Shown here: positions 51,151 to 60,735 of the stretch, piece by piece | How positions within the stretch are numbered: the stretch's first letter is position 1 | How the letters are laid out: each line of letters begins with the position of its first letter | Assembly (NCBI GenBank): GCA_019636565.1 | Contig: JAHBXG010000010.1 | Location: 1-64,000, forward strand | DNA: 64,000 nucleotides | Direction: 5' to 3' | Source: Phycisphaeraceae bacterium | GTDB lineage: Bacteria; Planctomycetota; Phycisphaerae; Phycisphaerales; UBA1924 | Notes under the pieces: generated by a model | What the model saw: only the letters and a program-made list of their open reading frames with translations | Databases searched by the model: none | Told to the model about the DNA's origin: nothing | Position numbers and translations under genes: made by a program

Positions 51151-51381
51151 CTAGCGTACGAGCAATCGGAATTCTTCGACACTCATCCCCGCATCTCGGA
51201 TGATGGCACGAAGCGTGCCCGATTTCAGTTCTTTGTGATCCGGTACCGTCACGGGCTGGCGAGAGGCATCCGTCGGATGACGCAGTCGCAGGTGGCTTCC
51301 CCGCTGGCGAACGACCTCGTAACCGACTCGCTCAAGTTCGGCAACAGCCTGACGCCCGGAAATGACGGGCAGCCCGCTCAT
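51151..51381 (-). CDS. hicA: HicA-type toxin, mRNA interferase (76 aa)
   Basis: The double-stranded RNA-binding-like HicA fold is shown by SGRQAVAELERVGYEVVRQRGSHLRLRHP, with the catalytic His in GSHLRL (His30), and VTVPDHKELKSGTLRAIIRDAGMSVEEF. The toxin cuts mRNA when unbound. Its start overlaps the antitoxin stop by 4 bp. Length is normal. The order is antitoxin first, the less usual hicBA layout. Confidence 0.92.
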   Translation of the reverse strand: MSGLPVISGRQAVAELERVGYEVVRQRGSHLRLRHPTDASRQPVTVPDHKELKSGTLRAIIRDAGMSVEEFRLLVR

Positions 51382-51602
51382 GCCGCGATCGTGATCTCGG
51401 TCACGATTGCCGGCCCGCTCGCGGGAACCGCTTCGCCCCGAGACGCCATGTCCTCCACCACCAGTTCGATCGCTTCACGAATATTTGCGAGCGCCTCTTC
51501 GACCGTCTCGCCCTGGCTGTAGCACCCCGGCAGCGCCGGGCACTGCACGAAGTATCCGCCTTCGGGTTGGGGCAGGAGCATGACGGGAAAGGACTTGCTC
51601 AT
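51378..51602 (-). CDS. hicB: HicB-type antitoxin (74 aa)
   Basis: The partial RNase H fold of HicB is shown by FPVMLLPQPEGGYFVQCPALPGCYSQGETVEEALANIREAIELVVEDM. It blocks HicA by binding its active site. No C-terminal DNA-binding helix-turn-helix follows, so autorepression would need another factor. It starts 51 bp after the ClC transporter stop on the same strand. Confidence 0.92.
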   Translation of the reverse strand: MSKSFPVMLLPQPEGGYFVQCPALPGCYSQGETVEEALANIREAIELVVEDMASRGEAVPASGPAIVTEITIAA

Positions 51603-51652
51603 GGCTCATTCTATGCGCCACGGTGTTCTGCGCTCGCCGCGTCGAACACGCC

Positions 51653-52981
51653 TCACCCGGAGGCCGGCCCGCTCTTCACCCGCAACGATTCATAAATCGG
51701 CTCGTTCTTCATCGCCGTCGGCACCAGCATCGCCCCCACGCTCACGCAAATCATCGGGAGCAGCAGCGTCGTCCCCACCGTCATCTCCGAGACCAGCACG
51801 ATGCCCGTCAGCGGCGCACGCACCGCCGCGGCAAACAGCCCCACCATCGCGACGATCCCCATCACCGATGGGTCGATTGCCGCACCCGGCACCACGCCCC
51901 CGACCGCGGCATTCCACCCAAGCCCGCACAGCACTCCCGCCTGCGCCCCCACCGCCAGCAACGGCGCGAAAAGCCCGCCCGGCGTGCGCGCCGCGTACGA
52001 AAGCGGGCCGAGCACTAGCCGCAGGGCCGCCAGCGCGAAGAGCGCCCAAATCGTCATCCCGCCCGCGTTCCAGTGCAATGCCTCGCGCGTCAGGACATCG
52101 CCTCCCCCGATCGCCTTGGGCCAGGCAAAGCCGATCGCGCCGATGACGGCACCTATCAGCGCCGCCTTGGCCGTTACGGGCAAACGCGTGAAACCGTCCG
52201 CGGCGGTGCGCATCCCCATGATCAACTTGTTGTAGAGCGCGCCAAGCAATCCCATCACCAAGCCCAGCAGCAAAAACGCCGGCATGGCCATCAGCGCCGG
52301 CTCGGTTACGCCTTTGACCTCAAAATCGGGCGCCGAACCGAGCATCAGCCTCGCCACGATGATCGCGCCGGTCGAAGCGCCGAACGTTACGATCGTGATC
52401 CGCGTATCGAACCGGCGCACCAGTTCTTCGAGCACAAACACCGATCCGCCGATCGGGGCATTGAACGCTGTCGCAAGCCCCGCACCCGCGCCCGCGGCAA
52501 GAAGCGAGCGGCAATCCACCCGGCCCCAGCCCAGTTTTCGCCCGATCTCGTGCGCCAGCGTCGCGCCGATCTGCACGCTCGGACCCTCACGCCCAAGGGC
52601 AAGCCCCGATCCGATCGCCAGCAGCCCGCCGACAAATTTCACCGGGATCAATCGCCACGTAGCGATCGGAGTGTCGTGTCGCAGCACCGATTCCACATGC
52701 GGGATCCCGCTGCCCGCGGATTCGGTGGAAAACCTCGCCACCAGCCACGCTGCCAGTGCCGCGCCACCGGCGCACCCCGCGATCACAACCAGCACGCCCC
52801 AGATCGGAACGCTCCGCGCCCATTCGATGGCCAGCAGCCGCCGGTCGTCGGCGAATTCGAGCGCCAGCCGGAATCCCCCGGTGACGAGGCCTACGACAGC
52901 GCCGGCGCCGAGCGACACGAGTGCGAGCCCGATCAGATCCGCACCGCCCCGCCATTCTTTCTTTGCCGCGACGGTTTCCAC
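51653..52981 (-). CDS. ClC-family chloride channel or H+/Cl- antiporter (442 aa)
   Basis: All ClC selectivity motifs are present: GSGIPHVE (90-97), GREGPSVQIGA (130-140) with the gating Glu E132, and GGLFAPLLAVGA near the C-terminal third. The proton-pathway glutamate position is filled in FNAPIGGSVFVLEE (E185/E186), so an antiporter like E. coli ClcA is more likely than a channel. About ten membrane helices are seen; there is no CBS domain. The start is taken as GTG at 52981 with GGAG five nt upstream; a TTG at 53041 would add 20 residues. Confidence 0.9.
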   Translation of the reverse strand: METVAAKKEWRGGADLIGLALVSLGAGAVVGLVTGGFRLALEFADDRRLLAIEWARSVPIWGVLVVIAGCAGGAALAAWLVARFSTESAGSGIPHVESVLRHDTPIATWRLIPVKFVGGLLAIGSGLALGREGPSVQIGATLAHEIGRKLGWGRVDCRSLLAAGAGAGLATAFNAPIGGSVFVLEELVRRFDTRITIVTFGASTGAIIVARLMLGSAPDFEVKGVTEPALMAMPAFLLLGLVMGLLGALYNKLIMGMRTAADGFTRLPVTAKAALIGAVIGAIGFAWPKAIGGGDVLTREALHWNAGGMTIWALFALAALRLVLGPLSYAARTPGGLFAPLLAVGAQAGVLCGLGWNAAVGGVVPGAAIDPSVMGIVAMVGLFAAAVRAPLTGIVLVSEMTVGTTLLLPMICVSVGAMLVPTAMKNEPIYESLRVKSGPASG

Positions 52982-53095
52982 GAAGTCTCCAGTCCCGTGC
53001 GTCGAGGATACCAATGAATCACCCGCTGGGAACGGGCGCAAGAAAAGCCCGCCTCGGAGAGGCGGACCACCAAAGTCAACTCACGATTTGTCGAG

Positions 53096-53635
53096 TTACG
53101 CCGCTTTCGTGGCGCGATCGCGATCGATCCGCTCCCGCTGCGCCCAGCGCTGCGGGCGGGTGTTGGAGGGCGTATCGCCCGGTTCCATCCAGTCTTCGGC
53201 GTTGCGCAGGTTGATCTCACTCTTGCAGGTCTTGCGATAGCCCAGCAGCCGAACCACTTCGAGCACATCCGTCCACGTCGGAAACGTCTTGTCGTTTCCC
53301 TTCTTGAACGCGTCGATGGCCGCGAGGAACATGAACTGCTCCTTCGTCATCTCGCCTTCTTCAGCGCTCTTGGTGAAATCGCTCAGCCGCCTGCCCGGGC
53401 CGCGCCGACGTTCGAGCCCGGTCGAAGGCGCTTCCTCTCCCTGCGCCTTGGCCAGCTCCCGCTTATCGAGCCCCAGTCGCCGATCGATGACCTGTCCCTC
53501 GGCACCCGAACTCAGGCGAAAGTCCATGCTCATCGGGCCCGGCTTTTGCGGGCCGGTCCTTTGCGGACCTGCTGTTTGCGGACCCGCCTTCTGCGCCTGG
53601 GATTTTTTGGGACCCTGTTCTGCGGACGTTTCCAT
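53096..53635 (-). CDS. Conserved-looking hypothetical protein (179 aa)
   Basis: A Lys/Gln/Pro-rich N-terminus (QKAGPQTAGPQRTGPQKPGP) is probably unstructured. The C-terminal half reads as a compact helical domain, EEGEMTKEQFMFLAAIDAFKKGNDKTFPTWTDVLEVVRLLGYRKT, with a basic tail. The winged-helix-like spacing suggests DNA binding but no motif proves it. The start is at 53635 with GGAG 7 nt upstream; an ATG at 53710 is an alternative. Confidence 0.65.
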   Translation of the reverse strand: METSAEQGPKKSQAQKAGPQTAGPQRTGPQKPGPMSMDFRLSSGAEGQVIDRRLGLDKRELAKAQGEEAPSTGLERRRGPGRRLSDFTKSAEEGEMTKEQFMFLAAIDAFKKGNDKTFPTWTDVLEVVRLLGYRKTCKSEINLRNAEDWMEPGDTPSNTRPQRWAQRERIDRDRATKAA

Positions 53636-53825
53636 TGGCGTGCTCCCGGGCAGGTTCAAACCCCGCTCTCCTCGACCAGCCACATCGGCCCGCGCATGCT
53701 CCGGGTTCATCTGATCCGTTCCGGCCCGCGTTCTTGCCCCCAACTTCCAATGAAAAAGGCGGCGCACGTGAGCGCCGCCCGCACAAACTTCCGCCGATTC
53801 ACGCCACGCCGCTCACGACCGTTGA

Positions 53826-54134
53826 TTACAGGTCGTCGTCATCTTCCTCGTCGTCCGCAAATTCCTCGGCGTCCGCATCTTCGGTCTCGTCGTCAAGGAA
53901 GTCCTCGTCATCCTCGGCTTCTTCATCACCGAAAACGCCGTCCGCGTCTGCGTCGTCGTCCTCAAAGGGCGAATCGTCGTCGTCCTCGTCGTCGTCCTCG
54001 TCAAACAGGACCACGTCCGGCACCAGTGGCAACGGACGCTCTTCCAGTTCCAGTGTTCCGGCGCGGGCAATGCCCGTCGTATCTTCTGCGGCAGTCAACA
54101 AAGTTCCGCTCCTGTTCCTCATCATCGCGACCAT
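53826..54134 (-). CDS. Very acidic small protein (102 aa)
   Basis: After about 50 mixed residues the chain is almost entirely Asp and Glu (for example DEDDDEDDDDSPFEDDDADA). AGGAAGGA lies about 7 nt before the ATG, a strong site that supports translation. It could be an RNA-polymerase-delta-like or histone-chaperone-like acidic tail protein, but there is no domain to name. Function is unknown. Confidence 0.65.
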   Translation of the reverse strand: MVAMMRNRSGTLLTAAEDTTGIARAGTLELEERPLPLVPDVVLFDEDDDEDDDDSPFEDDDADADGVFGDEEAEDDEDFLDDETEDADAEEFADDEEDDDDL

Positions 54135-54388
54135 GTCTCGTCCTTCCTGAAGTCGATGCTCCCGCCCTGCCGCCCCATTTCCAAGCCCCCGGCCGCAAGA
54201 GGCGGTACAGTACTGCCCGCCGCCCAGTTGTCAAACCACTTTCCTTTTCCTTCAACCCGCCGGATCGCTTGTGGATATCCGGTGGAAACCCGCTCTCCCG
54301 ACTCCCAATCGTCTCCTACGCCAACCTCCTCACGTCGGCCGATCTTTCCCCGCTTCCGGCCCCGCGTCCACCCGGGCTATTTACCCAG

Positions 54389-54889
54389 ATGACCACTTCA
54401 CCCGCTACCTCCGAAACGCCCGCGACCGGCTTCAATCCATTCAGTGGAATCGCCGCCCTCATCGTGCCCGGACTCGGGCACGTCTTTCTCGGCCAGTTCC
54501 GCCGGGGGGCTCTCGTCGCCGTCGGCGTACTCGGCCTTTTCTTCGCCGGCCTGCTGGTGGGGGGCATCGACTGCGTGGATAGCAAGGAAGATGCCCTGTG
54601 GTTCATCGCACAAGCCCCCACGGGCGTCGTCGCCTTCGGAACCAACTACGTCCATCAGAATCGGTTCAAGGGGGTTGACCCTTCCTCCCGCGCGGCACCC
54701 CGGCGCATGCCCTACCCCGGAGAGCACATCGATGCCAACGGAGTGATCGTCCCCGGGGGTCACCCGCCGGCGCAGCGCTCACTGGCGAGAGTCCATGAAA
54801 TGGGCATCCTTTTCACCGCCGTTGCAGGGTTGCTCAACGTGCTCGCGGCCATTGACGCCATGTTCCCGACGATCGGGCGAAAGTCATGA
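54389..54889 (+). CDS. Membrane protein, DUF6677-like (166 aa)
   Basis: Three or four hydrophobic segments: AALIVPGLGHVFLGQFRRGALVAVGVLGLFFAGLLVG near the N-terminus and GILFTAVAGLLNVLAAIDAMF near the end. The PGLGHVFLGQFRRG opening resembles small planctomycete membrane proteins (I believe DUF6677). The start at 54389 begins the conserved part; the frame is open far upstream but that is antisense to other genes. Its stop overlaps the next start by 4 bp. Confidence 0.7.
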   Translation: MTTSPATSETPATGFNPFSGIAALIVPGLGHVFLGQFRRGALVAVGVLGLFFAGLLVGGIDCVDSKEDALWFIAQAPTGVVAFGTNYVHQNRFKGVDPSSRAAPRRMPYPGEHIDANGVIVPGGHPPAQRSLARVHEMGILFTAVAGLLNVLAAIDAMFPTIGRKS

Positions 54890-55185
54890 ACACACCTGCA
54901 TACACCCCGTTCATCGACCCGATCTCGACGCTCTGGCCCGGCGCGTACTCGTCGCCCTGGTTCGTCAATGTCTACTGCCTGATCGTCGTGGCGTTCTTCA
55001 CGTCGATCGCGTACAAGGCCCTGCGCTTTCAGGATTTTTCCGGTCCGATCGGCCCGGTGATGGCCTCGTTCCTGCGCCACACGGTTGTCATGACCGCCCA
55101 GATCGTCTTTGGCATTTGGGGACTGGGGCTGCTGGTCTTCCTGATCGTGCGCTACATCGTTCCGTTCATCGCGCCGATGGCGTGA
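54886..55185 (+). CDS. Small membrane protein (99 aa)
   Basis: Two hydrophobic segments (about 29-43 and 65-92, VVMTAQIVFGIWGLGLLVFLIVRYIVPF). It is translationally coupled to the preceding gene through an ATGA overlap, so the two probably form one membrane complex. Function is unknown. Confidence 0.72.
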   Translation: MNTPAYTPFIDPISTLWPGAYSSPWFVNVYCLIVVAFFTSIAYKALRFQDFSGPIGPVMASFLRHTVVMTAQIVFGIWGLGLLVFLIVRYIVPFIAPMA

Positions 55186-55286
55186 GGTTGAAGGCAAGGG
55201 CGTTCACCTTCGAGGGGAAGCAACGAGACTCGATGCGCAGGCCAACGGCGGTGACTCCGTGGGCTAAATGGGGTCGAGAGTTGGAC

Positions 55287-55751
55287 TCACTCCCGCACGC
55301 TCGCCGGGTCTTTGTCGTGCTCGATCGCGGTAATCTTGTCGATCCGGCGCGTGTGCCGACCGCCGGCGAAGGGCGTCGTGATCCATTGCTCCACGATCTT
55401 TTCGATCAGCCTCTGCCCCAGCAGATCCGCCGACAGGCACAGAATATTTGAGTTGTTGTGGCTCCGCGATAACTGAGCCGTGATCTCGTCGTGCACGTTT
55501 GCCGCACGCACGCCCTTCACCTTGTTCGCCGCGATGCACATGCCGATGCCCGTGCCGCAGATCAGCACGCCGAGCTCGATCTGCCCCTTGGCGAGCGCGT
55601 TGCCGACCTTGAAAGCCGGCTCCGGGTAGTCGCACGGTTCGCCCGATGCTTCGCCGAGGATCTGCACGTCGTGCCCCTCGCTCCGCAATTTCTCCAAGAG
55701 CAACTTGATCGACGCCGTTCCCCGGTGGTCCGCGCCCAGTCCGATTTTCAT
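55287..55751 (-). CDS. rpiB: Ribose-5-phosphate isomerase B (154 aa)
   Basis: It interconverts ribose-5-phosphate and ribulose-5-phosphate in the pentose phosphate pathway. The family marks are GADHRG (D8, H9), the catalytic Cys loop CGTGIGMCIAANK (C65) and SRSHNNSNILCL (H98, N99), and the phosphate-binding FAGGRHTRRIDKI. Length is normal. Its ATG overlaps the stop of the upstream Sua5/phosphatase gene by 4 bp. Confidence 0.95.
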   Translation of the reverse strand: MKIGLGADHRGTASIKLLLEKLRSEGHDVQILGEASGEPCDYPEPAFKVGNALAKGQIELGVLICGTGIGMCIAANKVKGVRAANVHDEITAQLSRSHNNSNILCLSADLLGQRLIEKIVEQWITTPFAGGRHTRRIDKITAIEHDKDPASVRE

Positions 55752-56947
55752 GACTTTTCTCCCGCCGCCTTGGCCCGCGGCTTGTGCGCTTTCCCGCCGG
55801 GCAGCAACTGCTTCTCGGCAAACCTCTGAAGGATACCGAGCCGGATCCGCTCCGCCGTTTTGCGGTACGCCTCCAGCCCCGAGCCGATCGGATCGGGGAT
55901 GTCCCCCGCTTCGTCCAGCAACAGGACCCTGTCCTTGGCCTCCGGCGCCATCGAGATGGCCGCCTCCCGGTGCGACCGGGTCATCGCGAACACGAAGTCC
56001 GCCTCGCGCACCATCTCCCGGGTCAATCCGCGCGAGCGATGCCGCGTTGCTTCCTCTCCGATCCCCATCTGCGCCAATGCTTCGTCGCCTTCCGTGGTCG
56101 CCGGTTGCCCTTCTGTCGCCGCCGTCCCCGCTGATGAGATACGCACCGGGCCCGAACCAACTCCCCCGAGAATCGAACGTTCCAGGAGATCCCGCGCGAT
56201 CCGCTCCGCCATCGGGCTGCGGCAGGTGTTACCCGAGCACACGAACAACACCTTCACCACCACCGCGTCGTCGATTTCCCGCGCCGTCATAGCCCCTTCC
56301 GATTCCACCCGGTAGCCGCCGGCCTTTGTCAGACGCACTGCTGACGAGATCGCGCCGAATTTCGTTGCCCCATCATCTATACACAGAGCAACGGCCGTTG
56401 ATTCCAACGCCGCGCCGAGTTCCACGCCGTCCAGCACCCGGCCAATCGAACTGATCGTGTTCGGCACCCGGTCCATCGCGATCGGCACCCGCGCACGCGA
56501 CAGCACTTCGCGTGTGAATGTGTGATCCGGAATTCGCACCGAGGCTGCGTCGGTCGCGACAAATGCACCGGCAATCTCGCCCGCAAGGGGCTTCTCAAAT
56601 GCACCCTCGACAAGCAGCCGTACCGGCCCGGGCAACAATTTCGCCACGATTCGGCGGTGTACCGGTGCTTTCAAGCGCAGGGCCTTCAGGGCCCCATCCG
56701 GATCGGGCATGTGCCACGTGAAGCCGTTTGGCCCAACTCCCTTGGCGGAAATCGTCCGCTTGACCCCCGGGGCCAGCGCGGCGAGTTTGCCCAGCGAATC
56801 TGCGTCTGCCGCGTTCGCTGCGAGGCCGTAGACGGTCTCTGTCGGCAGGAGAACCAGGTCGCCTTTTTCGAGCAACGCCGCGGCCCGGGCCGCCAATGCG
56901 TCCCGTTCCCGGCCGGCCAGAGATGGCAATCGAACGACTTCTGTCAC
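55748..56947 (-). CDS. Sua5/YrdC threonylcarbamoyl-AMP synthase fused to low-molecular-weight tyrosine phosphatase (399 aa)
   Basis: Residues about 10-215 form a YrdC fold with PTETVYGLAANA (35-46) and LPGPVRLLV, the enzyme that makes threonylcarbamoyl-AMP for tRNA t6A. Residues about 230-390 form an LMW-PTP domain with the CX5R loop CSGNTCRS (C237, R243) and the general acid region DIPDPIGSG. The KR-x-x-x-K-P-like substrate region is altered (KRTISAKGVGP). The start is probably GTG at 56947; the frame upstream is antisense to the pseudopilin gene. The LMW-PTP part could instead act on arginine phosphate or other substrates. It is coupled to rpiB. Confidence 0.85.
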   Translation of the reverse strand: MTEVVRLPSLAGRERDALAARAAALLEKGDLVLLPTETVYGLAANAADADSLGKLAALAPGVKRTISAKGVGPNGFTWHMPDPDGALKALRLKAPVHRRIVAKLLPGPVRLLVEGAFEKPLAGEIAGAFVATDAASVRIPDHTFTREVLSRARVPIAMDRVPNTISSIGRVLDGVELGAALESTAVALCIDDGATKFGAISSAVRLTKAGGYRVESEGAMTAREIDDAVVVKVLFVCSGNTCRSPMAERIARDLLERSILGGVGSGPVRISSAGTAATEGQPATTEGDEALAQMGIGEEATRHRSRGLTREMVREADFVFAMTRSHREAAISMAPEAKDRVLLLDEAGDIPDPIGSGLEAYRKTAERIRLGILQRFAEKQLLPGGKAHKPRAKAAGEKS

Positions 56948-57139
56948 CTCGAAAGGTAGCCAAACTCCGGCCGGTTCGGGAGATGCACGGACATGGACAT
57001 GGAACCCGTACGCCTCCCGCCCGAATAGGATGGGCGGTCCTTCGTGAGGGCTCCGGGACTTATTCGCCGCATCCCCCGACCCCACCCCCCGATCCGGCTT
57101 CATCCGGTCGATTTTCCGCGGCAAACAGGACGGACGGTC

Positions 57140-58336
57140 ATGAACCAACTTCAACTGCCTGCACAGCACGATCGTCGCGCCTTCACCCTTATTGAACTGC
57201 TTGTCGTCATCGCTCTGATCGGCATCCTCATCGGCATCCTGCTCCCCGCCATCGGCGGGGCCCGCATCGCCGCCCGTGCGCAGGCCACCCGAAACATGCT
57301 GAGCCAGATCGCCAGCGCGTCGGCGGCATTCGAAACCGATAACCGGCGCGCCCCCGGCTACTTCTCGGCCCGTGAGATGGCGCTTCAATCCAACACCGGC
57401 ACCGGCGGCGCACCGGGACGCGGTTTGACCGCGATGGAAAACGTGCTGCTCGATCTCTGCGGCAAGGACGCCATCGTGGTCGGCACGGTGCCCACCTCCA
57501 AGATCCCCGCCAATTATCTCAACGATGTCGGCCCTGCGGCAAGTACCGACGTGAATTCCGAAGTGCATGTCGAGCCCACGCTCATCGGCACCGGGAAATC
57601 CAACTACTTCACACCCGGCAAGAAGAATCTTGTCAGTTTCGAAGCCGATGGCACGGCGAATGCCTCCCGCGCCGGCATGAAGTTCACCGGCCGCACAGAC
57701 AATTTGCAACTCCCCGATCTTGTTGATTATGAAGGCCAGCCTGTTCTCGCCTGGCAGTTAGATGAGTCTTGCAAACTCCCCATCGATCAGGGCACGGGTA
57801 AGACGTCGTTCGTGAGCGTTGATTCGGGGCCGGTCGGTGCGACACCCGCTCGCTTTTACTGGGGTTCCAACGCCGGCATCCTGCTGAGCAAAGCGCAGGG
57901 CAAACTCGCCCTTGATACCACGTACGACTCCTCTGTTTCAGACAGGGGTTCGACCAGTCTTCTGTCTTACAACATGGGCGGGGTTGGCCCCGTCAACTAC
58001 ACCAACAAGGGTTCGCTCGCCACGCTGCTCGCGCTAGTCGGGAACCCCGGCACACCCAATGCCACACCGGACCCAAAGACCGCCAATTTCGATCAGATCC
58101 TCCCTGCCTCGCCCCGCGGCAGGATCATCTTCCACGCCCCCGGACAGGACGGTGTCTTCCTTTCTCAGAAGCAAGGCTCCCGCTTCTTCAATGGCACCGA
58201 CAAGTCTGTCTACTACGGCATCGGCATCAAGGACACCGGCGGCAATTTCTATTCCGATGCCACCGATTCCGGCGGCACGAAGTCGACCTCCATCAACTTC
58301 CTCGACCGATTCGATGACATCGTCATCGCGAACTGA
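57140..58336 (+). CDS. Type II secretion/type IV pilus-like pseudopilin (398 aa)
   Basis: The prepilin cleavage and methylation motif is [31 protein letters not shown] (processing before Phe, with Glu at +5 of the mature chain). The long hydrophobic helix is followed by [20 protein letters not shown]. The rest is a large outer domain of ~340 residues, longer than in proteobacterial pseudopilins but common in planctomycetes. The start at 57140 gives a normal leader of 14-15 residues. It is divergent from the Sua5 fusion and followed by comEC. Confidence 0.87.
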   Translation: MNQLQLPAQHDRRAFTLIELLVVIALIGILIGILLPAIGGARIAARAQATRNMLSQIASASAAFETDNRRAPGYFSAREMALQSNTGTGGAPGRGLTAMENVLLDLCGKDAIVVGTVPTSKIPANYLNDVGPAASTDVNSEVHVEPTLIGTGKSNYFTPGKKNLVSFEADGTANASRAGMKFTGRTDNLQLPDLVDYEGQPVLAWQLDESCKLPIDQGTGKTSFVSVDSGPVGATPARFYWGSNAGILLSKAQGKLALDTTYDSSVSDRGSTSLLSYNMGGVGPVNYTNKGSLATLLALVGNPGTPNATPDPKTANFDQILPASPRGRIIFHAPGQDGVFLSQKQGSRFFNGTDKSVYYGIGIKDTGGNFYSDATDSGGTKSTSINFLDRFDDIVIAN

Positions 58337-58450
58337 CCCGAGCCACCGATCCGGCGCGCTTGAAACCCGAAGCGCGGGCGAGGGCGCGATTGTGTCTGTG
58401 CGCCCCCTTCCTGCTGCTTTTCGGCTCGGGAGTGCACGACCCTCAGAAAC

Positions 58451-60649
58451 ATGCGATCGCCGCAAGGAGTTTCCAATAGACTCCCCCGCGCCGTGCCCGC
58501 GCGCCCGAAGCACAACCACGTCCACGCCGCCCGCACCCGCGCCGCGTACTCACTTCTCTTTCTTGCGCTCGGCCTGCTCGCCTCGTGGCAACTGCCCGAA
58601 GCCGGCTTCAGCATCCCGCTCGGGCCGCTCACGCTCTTCCTCGTTTCCGCAGCGCTCGCCGCGATTGCGCTCCTGAACCCCGGTCGCAGTGGGACCGAGG
58701 GGAGAACGTGGGCACGCCTTTGCTCCGCCTGCCTTTGCTGCTCAATCTTTCTCTTCGCGCTTGGCTGGGGTCACATCAAACTCCGCGAGCCCGTCGCTCC
58801 GGAACTCACGGCCTTGATCGCACAATCGAGCGACCAGCCGATCTTCCGACTCACCATTCTCGACAGCCCGCGCACCCACCCCGAGCGTGCCTCGTGGACG
58901 TGTCTCGCCCGCGTCCGCGCGTTTGTTGATGACGCGGGCAGCACGCCGATCAACGCGAATATCTGGCTTTCGGCCCGCTCCTCCACACCCCCGCGACCCG
59001 GCGACCGCCTCATCGCCCGCGGCACGTTCCGTCCGCTCGAGCCTCCCCGCAACCCCGGCGAGTTTGAACTGCAACGCTGGGGAACGGATCGCAACATCGC
59101 CGGTTCCTTTCTCGTTTCGTCCGCCGCACTCTTGCGCCCGGATGAGTCGCGAGCGGCGCTTCTCGAATCCGGGGCGAACGCGTGCAGACGCGCGCTGGGC
59201 GCACTGCGCGCCCGCGCGAGCGACACCGTTGATGCGCTTGCCTCGCACGCTTCGCCCGATGCGCGACAACTCCTCCGCGGCTTGTTGTTAGGGGAAAACC
59301 CGCCTTCTCCCACCGAAGGCCTTGCTTCTTTCTATCAGCTCGGACTCGCGCACATTCTCAGCATCAGCGGATTCCACCTGATGGTCTTCGCCGCGGCGTC
59401 GCTCTTCACGCTGCGACTCCTTGGCGATCTGGGTCGTCTGGAACCGATACTGGTCGGTGCTGTCATTCTGCTTTTTCTCGCGATCGTCCCCGCCAGTTCG
59501 CCGCTCGTGCGAGCCGCCACCATACTGCTCGTGCTGCTGGGTGCCGAGTGCTTTGGCCGACGCTACGACCGTCTCACGCTGCTGTTGTGGACGGCCGTCG
59601 CCGTCCTGCTTTTTCGACCGAGCGAACTCTGGTCGCTGGGCTTCCAACTCAGTTTCGGCCTGACCGCCGCGCTTCTCGCGCTCGCGCAGCGCCTTTCGCT
59701 CCGTCTCTTCCCGCCTCCGCTGGGGGTTCGCCCGGTCGGCCACTGGCTGTGGACACCAATCCGGCGTGCGACGCTTGCGCTGGTCGTCACCGGCCTGCTG
59801 TGCTGGACGCTCTCGGCGCCGTGGATCGCTTCGCACGTGGGCATTTTCAATCCGCTGTCCATCATCACGGGCATTCTGATCACGCCCGTCATCGTGCTCG
59901 CGCTCTGGGTGGGCTATGCGGCGTTGCTGCTTGGCCTGGCTGTGCCGCCCGTTGCGGATGGAGCGGCGCCCCTCGCCAGCGCGATTGCGGAACTGGCTGT
60001 GGCCAGCGCTCGCTGGTGGGATTCCCTGCCCATCGCCGTCATCCGGGTGCCTCCGGTCTCATCGCTTTGGGCCCTGTGTGCGACTTCGCTCCTTGCGTTC
60101 TGGTTCGTCCGCGCCCGAATTTGCCGCCCTTTATTGCTCGTGCTCGCGATGCTGCTGCTCGCCTGGGGTGCGACAGAGGCTCTCTTGATGGGCCGCCTCC
60201 CTCCGGGGCTTTCGGCTCGCGTTTACCTGCTGGACGAGGCCCCGGGCCGGTGCACAATCATCCAATCCCCCGCTGGTGCCGACATGCTGGACGCCGGCAG
60301 CTCATCCCCAAAATCCCAAGGGCGCGATCTGGCCCAAGTCGCCCGCCACCTGGGCGCGTGGCGACTGCACACGCTGGTTCTTGACCCTTCCGATCCCAAT
60401 TCAATCTCCGGTGCGCCCGAGGTCATCCGCACGTTACGCCCCGCCAACGTTGTTTTTGCCTGCGAGGGCGGGTCTCCAACCAGCGAATCCATGGGGTTGA
60501 TCGATTTGGCGACCCGTTATGGGGCACGGGTACACGTCGTTTCGGGCACCGAGGAAGCCCGCCGGTTCCTGCCCGATGGCCTTCGAGAGACACTTCCCGA
60601 GCGCTCCGGCAGCGGCCGGGGCATGCAGATCGTGGATGTGCCCAGATAA
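58451..60649 (+). CDS. comEC: ComEC/Rec2-family DNA-uptake protein with degenerate C-terminal domain (732 aa)
   Basis: An N-terminal membrane part and an OB-like outer domain (about 90-230, with PGDRLIARGTFRPLEPPRNPGEF) are followed by the competence domain. The latter has LLRGLLLGENPP, then LGLAHILSISGFHLMVFAAA, then the membrane helices containing SLGFQLSFGLTAALLALA. ComEC forms the channel for DNA entry during natural transformation. The C-terminal part occupies the place of the usual beta-lactamase domain (VYLLDEAPGRCTIIQSPAGADMLDAGS) but lacks the HxHxDH metal site. Natural competence is inferred only. Confidence 0.88.
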   Translation: MRSPQGVSNRLPRAVPARPKHNHVHAARTRAAYSLLFLALGLLASWQLPEAGFSIPLGPLTLFLVSAALAAIALLNPGRSGTEGRTWARLCSACLCCSIFLFALGWGHIKLREPVAPELTALIAQSSDQPIFRLTILDSPRTHPERASWTCLARVRAFVDDAGSTPINANIWLSARSSTPPRPGDRLIARGTFRPLEPPRNPGEFELQRWGTDRNIAGSFLVSSAALLRPDESRAALLESGANACRRALGALRARASDTVDALASHASPDARQLLRGLLLGENPPSPTEGLASFYQLGLAHILSISGFHLMVFAAASLFTLRLLGDLGRLEPILVGAVILLFLAIVPASSPLVRAATILLVLLGAECFGRRYDRLTLLLWTAVAVLLFRPSELWSLGFQLSFGLTAALLALAQRLSLRLFPPPLGVRPVGHWLWTPIRRATLALVVTGLLCWTLSAPWIASHVGIFNPLSIITGILITPVIVLALWVGYAALLLGLAVPPVADGAAPLASAIAELAVASARWWDSLPIAVIRVPPVSSLWALCATSLLAFWFVRARICRPLLLVLAMLLLAWGATEALLMGRLPPGLSARVYLLDEAPGRCTIIQSPAGADMLDAGSSSPKSQGRDLAQVARHLGAWRLHTLVLDPSDPNSISGAPEVIRTLRPANVVFACEGGSPTSESMGLIDLATRYGARVHVVSGTEEARRFLPDGLRETLPERSGSGRGMQIVDVPR

Positions 60650-60735
60650 CCAGACCCGTCGAGGGGCCATCCGTTTGGGAGCGCGAATGGGAGGGAATCC
60701 GCGGGGCGGAATTCGCGTAACATATTGTGTTCTCG

